A stretch of DNA of 50,407 nt from assembly GCA_964551735.1 (NCBI GenBank), contig CAZKEF010000041.1:1-50407 (forward strand), written 5' to 3'. The DNA is from DAOUAT01 sp964551735. Lineage in GTDB: Bacteria; Chloroflexota; Anaerolineae; CG2-30-64-16. How positions within the stretch are numbered: position 1 is the first letter of the stretch; each line of letters opens with the position of its first letter. The position numbers were made by a program, and so were the translations under genes. The notes under the pieces were generated by a model, which was not told where the DNA came from, ran no database searches, and saw nothing but the letters and a program-made list of their open reading frames with translations. Positions 15,793-24,763 of this stretch are shown piece by piece.

Positions 15793-17856
15793 TCACGCGG
15801 CGCGGGCTCCACTCTCGCCCTCCCACAATCCCCGCATTTCCGCTGATGTCACCAGTAGCTCGTCAAGCGTCCCCTGCGCGGCGACCTGGCCTTCCCGGAG
15901 CACGATGATGCGGTCCGCCCGGCGCAGCGCGGCGTGGCGGTGGGAGACGGCGAGAATGGCTGAAGGTTGAAGGTCCGAAGGTTGGTCGCTGCTACTTTGA
16001 GCCTGTACCGCGGAGCCTGCTGCAACCTGCACCCCAACGCGTTCCCACAGGCTTTGCTCCGTCTCCACATCGAGCGCGCTGGAGAGGTCATCCATCACCA
16101 GGAGCTCTGGCTCGCGGGCGAACATGCGCGCGGCCGCGACGCGCTGCACCTGCCCGCCGCTGAGCCGCACCCCGCGCGGGCCGACCACCGTGTCCAGGTC
16201 GCGCTCCAGGGCCCCGACGTCCGGCTCCAGCACCGCTCGCCAGATAGCGGCCGTGAGGCGTGCTGCGTGCTGCGTGTTTCGTGAGGTGTCCTGCGTGCCG
16301 CGTCCATCATCCATCGTGCATCGTCCATCCCCAGGGGAGGCGACGTGCTCGTCCATCAGGATGTTTTCTCGCAGCGTCGTGCTGAAGAGGCGCGGCACCT
16401 GGGCCGTATACGCGGCGCGCGGCCGTGGGGGCGGGGTTTCCTCGCCCAGGGTCTTCCCGCCCGTCTTCGTTGCGGCCAACAGTGCACCGGGGTCCGCCGC
16501 CGGCTGCCCAGCCCAGAAGATCTCGCCCGCGTCCCGAGGCAGTAGACCCAGCACGGCGCGCAGCAGCGTGCTTTTGCCCGAGCCGACCTGCCCGGTGATA
16601 ACGACGAAGCCCCCACGCGGCACGGTGAAGCTGACGTCCCGCACGCCGTGGTCCGTGCCGGGGTGCAGGCAGGTGAGGCCGCGCACTTCGAGGAGGGGAG
16701 GGTTGTCGGCTGTCACCCTGAGCGGCGTTGCGGCAGAAGCCTCATCGCGACGCGCATCAAGCGAAGCGTCCATCGTTATGGCGGGGGAGATGCTTCGCTG
16801 GATATTCGCCGTAATGCGTCCTGAGTGGTTAACCCGCTCAGCATGACATAAGGTAGGCGAGGTCGCCGTGATAGGCTGTGCCACCAACATTTCTGGCGGC
16901 TCCTCCGGGATCAGCTCGACAAGCCGGCCGATGGCGACCTCCTGCTGCTTGATGTCACCCACGAAGCTGCCCAGGTAGGAGGGAAGCTCGGTGGTGAACC
17001 ACAGATAGTAGGTGAAGAGCGCGAAATCGCCCACGGTGAACGCGCCGCGAGCCATGGCCTGGCCCGCCAGCAGCAGCATCATGCCCACGCCGACCACGAC
17101 CGCCGTGTTGTTCATGGAAAAGGCGATCTCGTGCAGTAGCTCGGCGCGGACCGTGGCCTGCTTGCGCGTCTCGGCCAGCCGGGAGAAGTGGGCCACGGCC
17201 TGCGCCTCGGCTCCCGCCACTTTGACCGCCTGGGCCGCGGCGAACAGCTCGGCCAGGAAGCCGGTTACCGCGTCCTCGGCCAGTCCCTGCTCCCGGCGGT
17301 AGCGCAGCATCCGGCCCCAGATCGCGCGGCCGATGCCATAGGCGACGACCAGCGGCAGGAAGGCGAACAGCGTCACCCGCCAGTTGATCGAGAGCATGAT
17401 GGCGACAGCGAGCACGAAGGAGACCAGCGTGCCGGTCACGTCGGGCAGCCAGGTGGGGAAGTCGCAAACCTCGGCCACGTCGTTGCGATAGCGGTTCACC
17501 GCCTCGCCCGGCGCGACCGGCTGCGGCGCCGCGCCGGGCCGGCGCAGATGGGCCGCGAACAAGTTGCGGCGCAGTAGCGCGGCCGCAGTATAGCGGAAGG
17601 TCCAGCCGAACCAGGTCTCCGCGTAGGTGGCGACCGTGCGCGCCAGGCCGATGCTCGCATACAGCGCGATCAGCGCCCACAGGTCAAGCCGCACCGCAGC
17701 CGCACCGGTTATCTTATCGAAGACCGCCTTCTCCACCAGGCCGGGCAGCACGCGCGACCCCAGGAAGAAGATCTGCAAGGCCGCGTGCGCCGCAAACGGC
17801 CGTCGGACATGGGCCATCAGCCGCCACATGAAGGGCCAGGTGGGCATTGTCTTCAT
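15793..17856 (-). CDS. ABC exporter half-transporter, subunit with degenerate ATP site
   Basis: 687 residues: an N-terminal six-helix exporter domain (to about 330), a linker, and an ATPase domain with Walker A GQVGSGKST, intact signature LSGGQ (about 565), Walker B VMDD in which the usual catalytic Glu is Asp590, and switch His in AVSHR. This pattern is that of the partner carrying the non-consensus site in heterodimeric exporters. ATG overlaps the stop of the upstream subunit by 4 nt (17853-17856), with GGAGG in front, so the two are translationally coupled. Residues 337-382 come entirely from an inserted 138-bp repeat and about 508-534 from a second low-complexity repeat, which makes it longer than usual. 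Substrate unknown (lipid, peptide or drug). Confidence 0.92.
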   Translation of the reverse strand: MKTMPTWPFMWRLMAHVRRPFAAHAALQIFFLGSRVLPGLVEKAVFDKITGAAAVRLDLWALIALYASIGLARTVATYAETWFGWTFRYTAAALLRRNLFAAHLRRPGAAPQPVAPGEAVNRYRNDVAEVCDFPTWLPDVTGTLVSFVLAVAIMLSINWRVTLFAFLPLVVAYGIGRAIWGRMLRYRREQGLAEDAVTGFLAELFAAAQAVKVAGAEAQAVAHFSRLAETRKQATVRAELLHEIAFSMNNTAVVVGVGMMLLLAGQAMARGAFTVGDFALFTYYLWFTTELPSYLGSFVGDIKQQEVAIGRLVELIPEEPPEMLVAQPITATSPTLCHAERVNHSGRITANIQRSISPAITMDASLDARRDEASAATPLRVTADNPPLLEVRGLTCLHPGTDHGVRDVSFTVPRGGFVVITGQVGSGKSTLLRAVLGLLPRDAGEIFWAGQPAADPGALLAATKTGGKTLGEETPPPRPRAAYTAQVPRLFSTTLRENILMDEHVASPGDGRCTMDDGRGTQDTSRNTQHAARLTAAIWRAVLEPDVGALERDLDTVVGPRGVRLSGGQVQRVAAARMFAREPELLVMDDLSSALDVETEQSLWERVGVQVAAGSAVQAQSSSDQPSDLQPSAILAVSHRHAALRRADRIIVLREGQVAAQGTLDELLVTSAEMRGLWEGESGARAA
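16258..16335. repeat. TGCTGCG / CATCGTC tandem repeats inside the ABC gene
   Basis: Units CGTGCTGCGTG and CGTCCATCATCCATCGTGCAT are reiterated and encode GDGRCTMDDGRGTQDTSRNTQ in frame within the ATPase domain. A weaker AAGGTTG repeat lies at 15959-15984 (QPSDLQPS). Confidence 0.65.
16711..16848. repeat. 138-bp MITE-like element in frame inside the ABC gene
   Basis: Ends TGTCACCCTGAGCG (16711-16724) and CGCTCAGCATGACA (16835-16848) are inverted copies matching at 12 of 14 positions. The length is exactly 46 codons. It also contains inner AGCGAAGCGTC and GATGCTTCGCT pairs. It supplies the linker between transmembrane and ATPase domains. No clear target duplication is seen. Confidence 0.7.
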
Positions 17857-19670
17857 GCCAACGCCTCCGTCATGCCGGCGCGCAGCAGGCGACTGAGACG
17901 CGAGGCCGGGTCGGCTGCCAGTTGCGTCCGCGAGCCGAATTCGACCACGCGGCCGGCCTCCAGGATCAGGATGTCATCGGCGCGTTGCACGGTGCTGAGG
18001 CGGTGGGCGATGATGATGGCCGTGCGCTGTGGTGACGGCGTTTCGCCGTTCCTGCGGTCACCGCCCAATACCCGATCGAGCGCCTGTTCCAGCCGCGCCT
18101 CGGTCACCGGATCCAGCCGCGACGCCGCCTCGTCCAGTATCACCAGGCCGGGATCGCGCAGCAGCAGGCGGGCGATGGCCAATAGCTGCGCCTCGCCGGC
18201 CGAGATGCCCCCGCCGCCTGCCTCCAGACGGGCATCCAGGCCTCCTGGCATCGCCTCCACCCACGCCAGGAGTCCCAACTCCGCCAGGGCCCCGCGGATC
18301 GCGTCATCGCTGACCGCGGGATCGAACAAGCTGATGTTATCGCGCACGCTGGCGCCGAAAAGCTGCACGTCCTGGGTTACCAGCCCAACGCGGCGCCGCA
18401 GGTCGGCGAACGCGACGTCTCGCAGGTCGACCCCGCCCAAGCGGATCGCGCCGGCCTGCGGGTCGTACAGCCGGAACAGCAGCCGGGTCAGGGTGGTCTT
18501 GCCGCTGCCCGTGCGCCCCAACACGCCGAGCACGCGGCCGGGCGCGAGGGCGAAGGAGATGTGGGAGAGGGTATTGCGTATTGCATACTGCGTACTGCGT
18601 AATTCGCCATTCGCTGATTCGTCATCGTACGCGAACGCCACATCCTCGAAAACCACTTCCAGCGGGCCGGGGGGCAGGGTGACGCGGGGGGGTTCGCGCA
18701 CCTGGGGGCGCAGGGCGAACAGGGCGTTGATCCGCCCCACGCAGGCGCTGGCCTGCTGCAGGTCCTCGGCCTGGTGGCGGATCTCGTCCAGCGGCGCGGC
18801 CAGCATGCCGATGTAGTAGACCAGCAGGAAGGCGGAGCCGATGGTCACCTCGCCGCGCGTGTAGAGCAGCGCGCCGAGGGCGAGGCCCAGGCCATAGCCG
18901 GCCACGTAGAGGACGTTGGTGATGCTGCCGCTCAACGCCTGCGCCATCCGGCTGCTGCGAGCCCGCTCGAACACGGCCCGCAGCAGGCGTTCGAGTTTGC
19001 CCAGCGCATACGCCTCCGCACCGACCCCACGGATGTCCTCGGCGCCCGCGATGTGTTCCTCCAGGAAACCGGTCTGGTCGGCCCAGGCCTGACGGGCCGC
19101 ACCCCAACGCCGCGCGCCCAGGGCCTGCAACGCCAGCAGGGCCACGACGGTCAGCATGGTGTACACGGTCAACACCAGACCTACGCGGCTGTCTTCCCGG
19201 TAGAGCAATGCCACGATCGCGGCCGCCAGCAGCGCGTTGCCGGCGACCTTGACCGTCATTTGCGCGAAGAACTCACCCAACGCGGTCGCGTCGCCATCAA
19301 TCCGCTCGATCAGCTCGCCGGGGGTGTGGGTTTTGTGGAAGGGCATATCCAGCCGCAGCACGTGGCCGGTCAGGTCGGTCCGTAGGCGGTTGGTGGCGGT
19401 CCAGGCCACCTGCTGGCCCGCGTAGAAAGTTGCCAGCGCCAGCCCGCGGCCGGCCAGGCCGATCCCCAGATAAGCAAGGCCGGCCAGCACCAGGGCGCGC
19501 GCCGGCCCGCCCGCTTGCGCGGTGTCAATAAACCCGCGGATGATCTGCGGGTTCAGCAGTTGCAGGCCGATGCCGGCCAGCAGAAGGCCGGCCAGCAGCG
19601 CGCTCTGGAGGCCTTGGGGTTTCAAGTAAGCGCCGAGCAAGCGGAGGTGCCCGGCGAAGGGGCGTTGCAT
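17853..19670 (-). CDS. ABC exporter half-transporter, subunit with catalytic Walker B
   Basis: 605 residues: six-helix exporter domain, then an ATPase domain with Walker A GRTGSGKTT, a degenerate signature ISAGE (about 488-492) in place of LSGGQ, a complete Walker B with Glu514 (VILDEAASRLD) and switch His in IIIAHRLST. Combined with its partner, the composite site made of this Walker A/B and the partner's LSGGQ is competent, while the opposite site is doubly degenerate (Asp for Glu, ISAGE). ATG 19670 follows CCGGAG by a normal spacing. First gene of the pair; the 15793-17856 gene follows by a 4-nt overlap. Residues about 347-366 are encoded by a tandem repeat. Confidence 0.92.
   Translation of the reverse strand: MQRPFAGHLRLLGAYLKPQGLQSALLAGLLLAGIGLQLLNPQIIRGFIDTAQAGGPARALVLAGLAYLGIGLAGRGLALATFYAGQQVAWTATNRLRTDLTGHVLRLDMPFHKTHTPGELIERIDGDATALGEFFAQMTVKVAGNALLAAAIVALLYREDSRVGLVLTVYTMLTVVALLALQALGARRWGAARQAWADQTGFLEEHIAGAEDIRGVGAEAYALGKLERLLRAVFERARSSRMAQALSGSITNVLYVAGYGLGLALGALLYTRGEVTIGSAFLLVYYIGMLAAPLDEIRHQAEDLQQASACVGRINALFALRPQVREPPRVTLPPGPLEVVFEDVAFAYDDESANGELRSTQYAIRNTLSHISFALAPGRVLGVLGRTGSGKTTLTRLLFRLYDPQAGAIRLGGVDLRDVAFADLRRRVGLVTQDVQLFGASVRDNISLFDPAVSDDAIRGALAELGLLAWVEAMPGGLDARLEAGGGGISAGEAQLLAIARLLLRDPGLVILDEAASRLDPVTEARLEQALDRVLGGDRRNGETPSPQRTAIIIAHRLSTVQRADDILILEAGRVVEFGSRTQLAADPASRLSRLLRAGMTEALA
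18571..18630. repeat. GCGTACT-type heptamer repeat inside the ABC gene
   Basis: GTATTGCGTATTGCATACTGCG-like units followed by AATTCGCCATTCGC encode RSTQYAIRNT in frame, just before the first strands of the ATPase domain. Confidence 0.7.
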
Positions 19671-19766
19671 TGGACGCTCCGGGAATGGCTTCGGCGCCCA
19701 GTGTAACACCGGTGGGCTGATCTGTCACGCCCCAGGAAGGAGGCCTCAGCTTTCGGCGGCCGAAGG

Positions 19767-19797
19767 GAGCTGGGCGGCGGCTACCGCCGCCCAGCTC
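19767..19797 (-). terminator. GC-rich perfect hairpin downstream of the lipase fusion gene
   Basis: A perfect 14-bp stem GAGCTGGGCGGCGG/CCGCCGCCCAGCTC with a 3-nt loop lies 7 nt after the stop of the 19804-24189 gene. There is no T tract on either side, so it is a candidate only. Confidence 0.5.
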
Positions 19798-19803
19798 AGC
19801 CGC

Positions 19804-22800
19804 TTACAGGCCTTTTAGGATCAGAGGCAAATGGTATAGGCAGCCGGTAGCCGGCGCGCTGCTGTTGCCGGCATTGTCAATCGCCACCGCATAGACACAG
19901 CCTGTGCCTGCCGGCAGCGTGAACGGCGCGGTGTAGGCACTATAGGGGGCGGGCGGCGCTACGGTGCTGTACAGGATCTCAGCGATGCCGCTGCCCCCTT
20001 CGCCGTCGCCGGCCACAATCGTGACTTGCCGCGAGGTCGGATCGATGCCCACCGCCACGGCCGGCGGTGTCATGTCGTTGGCTGCAGTGCCCGTGAGCAT
20101 GTTGGCATCCTGTGTTTCCACAGGGGCGCCCGCCGTAGGCTGGTATTGCATCGCCACGCTCGGCGGCAAGCCGGGCAGAGTCAAGGTAAGGGTCGCCGCC
20201 GTCCCGGCGGTCACGGCGAAGCCAGGGTAGACCGCAGCGTCGGCGATGTCATCACCGACCCGATCCGAGAGGCGTAGGTAGGCGCCGCCCTCGCCCGCAC
20301 CGCGCACGGCCACGGTGTAGGTCCCGGCCGCGCTGATGAGGGCCTGGTACGTGGCGCCGTTGCGCGCCATGAACACACCGGCCGCGTTGTTCTCGACGGC
20401 CGAGGATGCGCCGATGGTCTTGCCGGCGTGGCCGCCCGCGCTGTCGTAGATGTGCAGCTCCGCGTCGCCGAAGAGCCGCACCTCGGAAATGAGGGGCGGG
20501 GATTCGTTACCGGCCGCGCTTGTGGCTGCGGTCGGCGCACTCGAGACTTCGCCGGCGCGATCTTCCGGGGCGGGACAATCATATCCGCTGACCTGGCTGT
20601 TGCTGCACACTTCACCGGCCAACATGCCCATCAGCAGGTCACCTTGCACCCCCCAATCGTTCGGCAGATCACCGTGCCGCACGCCATCAACACAGTAGTA
20701 ACGGTCGTCCCAGGCCGGCAGGTTGCCGCCGATGGCGCTGCGCACCAGCACCGTGTCATCACCGACGTTGGTGTAGGATACGACCTCCAGGAACTCCTTG
20801 GGGTCGCCGCAGATGATGAGCGGCGGGATGCCAAAACAGAGCTGGCGGGTCCCGAAATCCATCTCGCGGGGGGTCCAGACGGTGGTCCACCAGCCGAATG
20901 TGCCCGCAATGCGCTGTGCGAAGTACTGGTCGGTGAGATAGGACATATCGCCCAGGCGCTGGCTCAGCAATTCGGTGTCGGCCGTATTCATCAGCGTGGC
21001 GTTATGGCGTTGGCGCATCGCATTCAGCACGCCATTGTAGTCCATGTATTGGCGCGCGTTGGCGTTCCACAACCAGTTCGGGTTCAGCCGGCCCTCGTAA
21101 GGGTAGACCGTGTACCATTCCGGCGGGGGCAGCATGCTGTACAGCCCGCCCCAGTTTTGCATCAGCTTCTTAATCTCGGCCGGGTCCATGCCCACCCCAA
21201 CGCTGCCCAGGTGGAACCCGATGCCTGAGTCGTCGCCGACCTCGATCCCTTTGAAATACTTGGGGATGCCCAGGTAGGGGGTGCCCATGGTGATGACCTG
21301 GTCCACATAGCGCGTGCCGCGCTTGACGACGTAGTTGCGCGTGACGATGCCGCCCGCGCTGTGCGCCAGGATCGTAACTTTCTTGCCGCCGGACGCGTGC
21401 AGCGCGTGAATGATGGTCCGCTCCAGCGCGTCCTCAGGCAGGCTGAGGTCCTTGCGCCAGTCATAGGCGAAGGGGAAGAAGTTCACGCCTTCCCGGTACC
21501 CGATGGCCTCAAGGAAGTCGAACAGCCCGCCGTAGATCTGTTGCTCGATGTAAGTCCAGCCCCAACCGCTCACGGTGGGGAAGATGACCTTTTCCAGGGG
21601 CCGCAGCACTTCCAGGTCGGGCGCGGTGCCGTGGCGGTCTTTGAGCGGCGCGAGGCCGTCGCGGTCCAGCAGCAGGGCGTCGAAGTAGCGTGACTCCCAC
21701 TCCAGGAACCCATTGGAGTGCTCCAACCCCACCTTGTCAATCCAGACCACATCGCCCTTGTTGTAGGTGAACCACTTGGTATCATACTTGAGCTGGGTCG
21801 GGTCCTTTTCCACCTCCAGGCTGAAGGTGGATTTGGCCGTGATCGCGCCGCCGCCCCCGCCGTGGAGGAAGACGATGGGCGAATCGAGCCGCGGGGTGCG
21901 CAGCGGCGCCGTCGCCAGCACGGTCGGCGCGCCGGAGAGCGCCGCGATGAGCTTTTTCTGGCCGCCCGCGGTCGGCAGGGTGGGATAGCCGGTGAACGCG
22001 CCGCTGGCTACGGCCGGCGTGGCGAGCAAGATGCCGTCAACGTAGATCTGGGCCGTGCCCAGGTTGGCCGGCATGAAGTTCTGGCCGTTCACCCGGATGC
22101 CCAGGCCCGAACAGCCGCTGTCTTGCGAGAGGGTGATGCCGGGCGCGGCGTAGTCCGGCGACCAGCCGTCGAACTGGCGGGCCAGGTTGTGAGCGCCCCG
22201 CAGGACAATGTACGCGTAACCGCTCGCCGGGTCAATGGCTGCGCCGAAAGGATCCGCGCCGATGGCAAGGGTGGTGAGGATCTGCTGCGCGGCGTTGACG
22301 ACCGTCACCGTGCCGGCCGCGCTATTGGTGAAGAAGACGTGCCCGGTGGCCGGGTTGGCCGCCACGCCGCCGCCGCCGTTGGCGCCGCCGCTCGGCATGG
22401 TCAGCACGCCGCGATTGAGCCACGAGCCACTCGGCTGGCGCTCCAGCACCACCAGGCGGTTGACCGTGCCCCCCACCGCGCACGCGATGTAGAGCTTGTC
22501 GTTGACCGGGTTGTAGTCCATGCCGTACAGCTCACCGCTCGCGCAGGGGTAAGGCGGCACGCTGGCGAGCGCGGCCCAACCCGCGTTGCCGTCAAAGGCG
22601 ACCAGCTTGCCGGTGACGCCGCTGGCCGGCGCGCCGCGGTGGCTGACGAACACGATGTTGCGCGCCGGATCCACGGCCAGCCCCCAGGCGCCGCCGGCGC
22701 CCGTGGCGATGGTTCGCTCCACGGCCAGTGACGTCCGGTCAATCACCTGAAGCGTGTTGCTGCCGTGATTCACGACGAACGCCTTGCCGGTCTTGTGGTT

Positions 22801-24189
22801 GAAGCGCACCAGCGTCGGCTGATCCCCTACCGTGATGGTGTTCAGCGTGGCCAGGGTGGTTGCATCCAGCACGCTCACCGTGTCCGATGCGAAGTTGGCG
22901 ACGTAGACGCGTTTGGCCGCCGGGTTCAGGTCGAGGGTGACGCCCCACGGCTGCGCTCCGACGGGCGCCCGGTTCAGGAGCTTCAGCGCGCCTCCTTCGC
23001 CCTGTTGGAAGATGGCCAGCAAATTGGTGTCCCGGTTCGTCACGTAGAGGCGCCCCGTGAACGGATCGGCTGCCACATCGTTGGGGGTGTGCAGGCCGGC
23101 CGCGTAGGCGTCGGGGATCAGCGAAATGTTGTTGGCGACCCGATTGCCCACCAGGACCACGTTGGTAACGGGGTCCAGCGCGGCGCCGAATGGATCGTAG
23201 CCGACCGGAACCGTCGCCAGCACGCCGCTCCCTGGGTTCAGCACGGTCACTGTGCTGGCCGCGCTGTTGGTGTAGAACGCGTTGCCGGTGGCCGGGTTCA
23301 CGACGATGCCGCCGCCGCCGTCATCGCCACCGTTGCCCAGGGCATAGCGCCAGTGTGAGGTGAGGCCACCTGCGGTCGCCAGGTAGATGGCAGCCTCGTT
23401 CACGCTATTGCCGTGCGCGCAGGCCACGTGCAGGTAATCACGGGCCGGATCGTAGGTCAGACCATAGGGGGCATCCCCCGCGGCCGTGCCGCACGGTGTG
23501 ATGGTCTGGCTGCCCTGCACCTGCCAGCTCAACGGGTCGCTGGTGGCGCGCTTCAGGGTCAGCAGCGTCTGGCTGTTGCGCATGGTCACGTAGATCAGGC
23601 CCAGCTCCCGGTTGACCGCCAGCCCCCACGCGCCGGAACCGGGGAGGGGCACCGTCTGGACCACTTCGTCTTTCGTTGCGTCAATTACCAGCAGCTCATT
23701 GGTCCAATTGCTGACGGTGAAGACCCACTGATTCCACGATTCGAGGAACGTCTCATTGCGCGTCATGGGGGTGATCTTCTTGACAAACGCCAGCGAAATC
23801 GCATCGTAGACGTAGATGTCACCCCAGAAGAAGTCGGCGGCGTAGACCTTGCTGGTGGCGAAGTTGATGCTGAGGCCCCAGGGCCGGTCGCCGGCGGCCA
23901 GGCTGCTGATCGTCTGGCCGGTGTCGCCGTTCACCACCAGCAGCTTCCCGTTGCTGCGGCTGGTGACGTACACGCGGTGCAGCACCGGGTCCACGGCGAG
24001 CGCGTTGGGTGTGCTGAGGCCGGAAGGTTGCCAGATGGCCGCGTCAGGGGCAGCCGCCGTCGCGGGCGCCTCTTGGGCCGTGACCTGCCCGGCGTTCGCC
24101 GGGATCAAGGCCAGGATGAGGAGCAGGGTGAGCAGTAATGACAGGCGCAAAGTGCGGGATCGGCGTGGGTGAAAGACATTGCGGTTCAT
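19804..24189 (-). CDS. Secreted beta-propeller / LCAT-type lipase fusion
   Basis: 1461 residues. Signal peptide at the N terminus (LRLSLLLTLLLILALIPANA). Residues about 50-690 are YVTN/NHL-type propeller repeats (TPNALAVDPVLHRVYVTSR, GDRPWGLSINF, TVSVLDATTL). An Ig-like stretch follows, then from about 765 an alpha/beta hydrolase of the lecithin:cholesterol acyltransferase/lipase type: FLHGGGGG, WGWTYIEQQIYGG, FAYDWRKDL and nucleophile Ser944 in AHSAGG; likely acid in GDDTVLVRS and histidine in GVRHGDLPND. The C-terminal 250 residues are beta-rich and end HLPLILKGL. ATG has AGGAGG in front. It should act outside the cell on lipids or esters, the propellers giving binding or scaffold. LCAT assignment is moderately firm; the fusion is unusual. 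Confidence 0.88.
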   Translation of the reverse strand: MNRNVFHPRRSRTLRLSLLLTLLLILALIPANAGQVTAQEAPATAAAPDAAIWQPSGLSTPNALAVDPVLHRVYVTSRSNGKLLVVNGDTGQTISSLAAGDRPWGLSINFATSKVYAADFFWGDIYVYDAISLAFVKKITPMTRNETFLESWNQWVFTVSNWTNELLVIDATKDEVVQTVPLPGSGAWGLAVNRELGLIYVTMRNSQTLLTLKRATSDPLSWQVQGSQTITPCGTAAGDAPYGLTYDPARDYLHVACAHGNSVNEAAIYLATAGGLTSHWRYALGNGGDDGGGGIVVNPATGNAFYTNSAASTVTVLNPGSGVLATVPVGYDPFGAALDPVTNVVLVGNRVANNISLIPDAYAAGLHTPNDVAADPFTGRLYVTNRDTNLLAIFQQGEGGALKLLNRAPVGAQPWGVTLDLNPAAKRVYVANFASDTVSVLDATTLATLNTITVGDQPTLVRFNHKTGKAFVVNHGSNTLQVIDRTSLAVERTIATGAGGAWGLAVDPARNIVFVSHRGAPASGVTGKLVAFDGNAGWAALASVPPYPCASGELYGMDYNPVNDKLYIACAVGGTVNRLVVLERQPSGSWLNRGVLTMPSGGANGGGGVAANPATGHVFFTNSAAGTVTVVNAAQQILTTLAIGADPFGAAIDPASGYAYIVLRGAHNLARQFDGWSPDYAAPGITLSQDSGCSGLGIRVNGQNFMPANLGTAQIYVDGILLATPAVASGAFTGYPTLPTAGGQKKLIAALSGAPTVLATAPLRTPRLDSPIVFLHGGGGGAITAKSTFSLEVEKDPTQLKYDTKWFTYNKGDVVWIDKVGLEHSNGFLEWESRYFDALLLDRDGLAPLKDRHGTAPDLEVLRPLEKVIFPTVSGWGWTYIEQQIYGGLFDFLEAIGYREGVNFFPFAYDWRKDLSLPEDALERTIIHALHASGGKKVTILAHSAGGIVTRNYVVKRGTRYVDQVITMGTPYLGIPKYFKGIEVGDDSGIGFHLGSVGVGMDPAEIKKLMQNWGGLYSMLPPPEWYTVYPYEGRLNPNWLWNANARQYMDYNGVLNAMRQRHNATLMNTADTELLSQRLGDMSYLTDQYFAQRIAGTFGWWTTVWTPREMDFGTRQLCFGIPPLIICGDPKEFLEVVSYTNVGDDTVLVRSAIGGNLPAWDDRYYCVDGVRHGDLPNDWGVQGDLLMGMLAGEVCSNSQVSGYDCPAPEDRAGEVSSAPTAATSAAGNESPPLISEVRLFGDAELHIYDSAGGHAGKTIGASSAVENNAAGVFMARNGATYQALISAAGTYTVAVRGAGEGGAYLRLSDRVGDDIADAAVYPGFAVTAGTAATLTLTLPGLPPSVAMQYQPTAGAPVETQDANMLTGTAANDMTPPAVAVGIDPTSRQVTIVAGDGEGGSGIAEILYSTVAPPAPYSAYTAPFTLPAGTGCVYAVAIDNAGNSSAPATGCLYHLPLILKGL

Positions 24190-24349
24190 GGCGCCCTCCT
24201 GTGGTGAGCCGAGTGGCTGACGGTGGGCTCTCCTGCGGGGGCAAATCGCAGGTTCGAACTCGTGCGCAGCTTATTGATGAAGACGTTGTCAGAGAAAGAA
24301 AGTGACGAAAGGCCCAAGTTCCCCGGCCTGTCCCACCGTGCTTTGCGCA

Positions 24350-24660
24350 GGGTGCTTCAGTTTCGGGGCGCGAGCATCCTGAGCGGGTCTGAAAGCCAAA
24401 ACGCTTAACATAGATTGTCCAGTCGAAGGAAGCGGCCTTGCCCTGAGCCGCTCCGCACCCTTCGACTCCGGGCTGCGGCCCTTCGCTCAGGGTGCTCCGC
24501 TACGGTCTGCCCCAGACGTGAAACACACCCCTTTGCGCAAAGTCATTTGCTGTATCCGCAAGAAGTAAGTTATAATTTCATCAATGTGGTACAATCTCTC
24601 TCGTCCTTCGACTACGTCTCGCGAACTGCTGCGGGATTCCGCTCAGGATGCTTCGAGTGC
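24350..24660. repeat. Repeat debris in the 575-nt gap upstream of the conflict cassette
   Basis: The gap 24190-24763 carries several copies of CCTGAGCGG / CTCAGGGTGCT / CCTTCGACT motifs (about 24369-24386, 24422-24445, 24466-24497, 24603-24652), relatives of the elements at 3406 and 16711. No convincing gene lies here; a promoter-like pair interrupts the debris at 24547-24576. Confidence 0.5.
24547..24576 (+). promoter_or_regulatory. Sigma-70-like promoter for the conflict cassette
   Basis: TTGCTG (24547-24552), an 18-nt spacer and a perfect TATAAT (24571-24576) in a locally AT-rich stretch, 187 nt upstream of the first gene of the plus-strand cassette. The long leader contains repeat debris and the shared motif at 24683. 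Confidence 0.5.
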
Positions 24661-24682
24661 TGTTGTCAGGACAAGCAGTGAG

Positions 24683-24706
24683 ATTGCTCGAATCATGTTG
24701 CCGCGG
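24683..24706 (+). promoter_or_regulatory. Shared 24-bp upstream motif, copy 1
   Basis: The motif reads ATTG-C-TCGAATCATGT-T-GCCGCGG. It matches 22 of 24 bases of the stretch at 28447-28470. It lies 57 nt before the first gene of the cassette; the second copy lies upstream of the CHAT gene. It could be an operator or part of a repeat. Confidence 0.4.
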
Positions 24707-24763
24707 TAGGCCGATTTGCTTCATCCGGCGGACTCGTTGTCTTCTACCTCGAAAGGGCAGACC

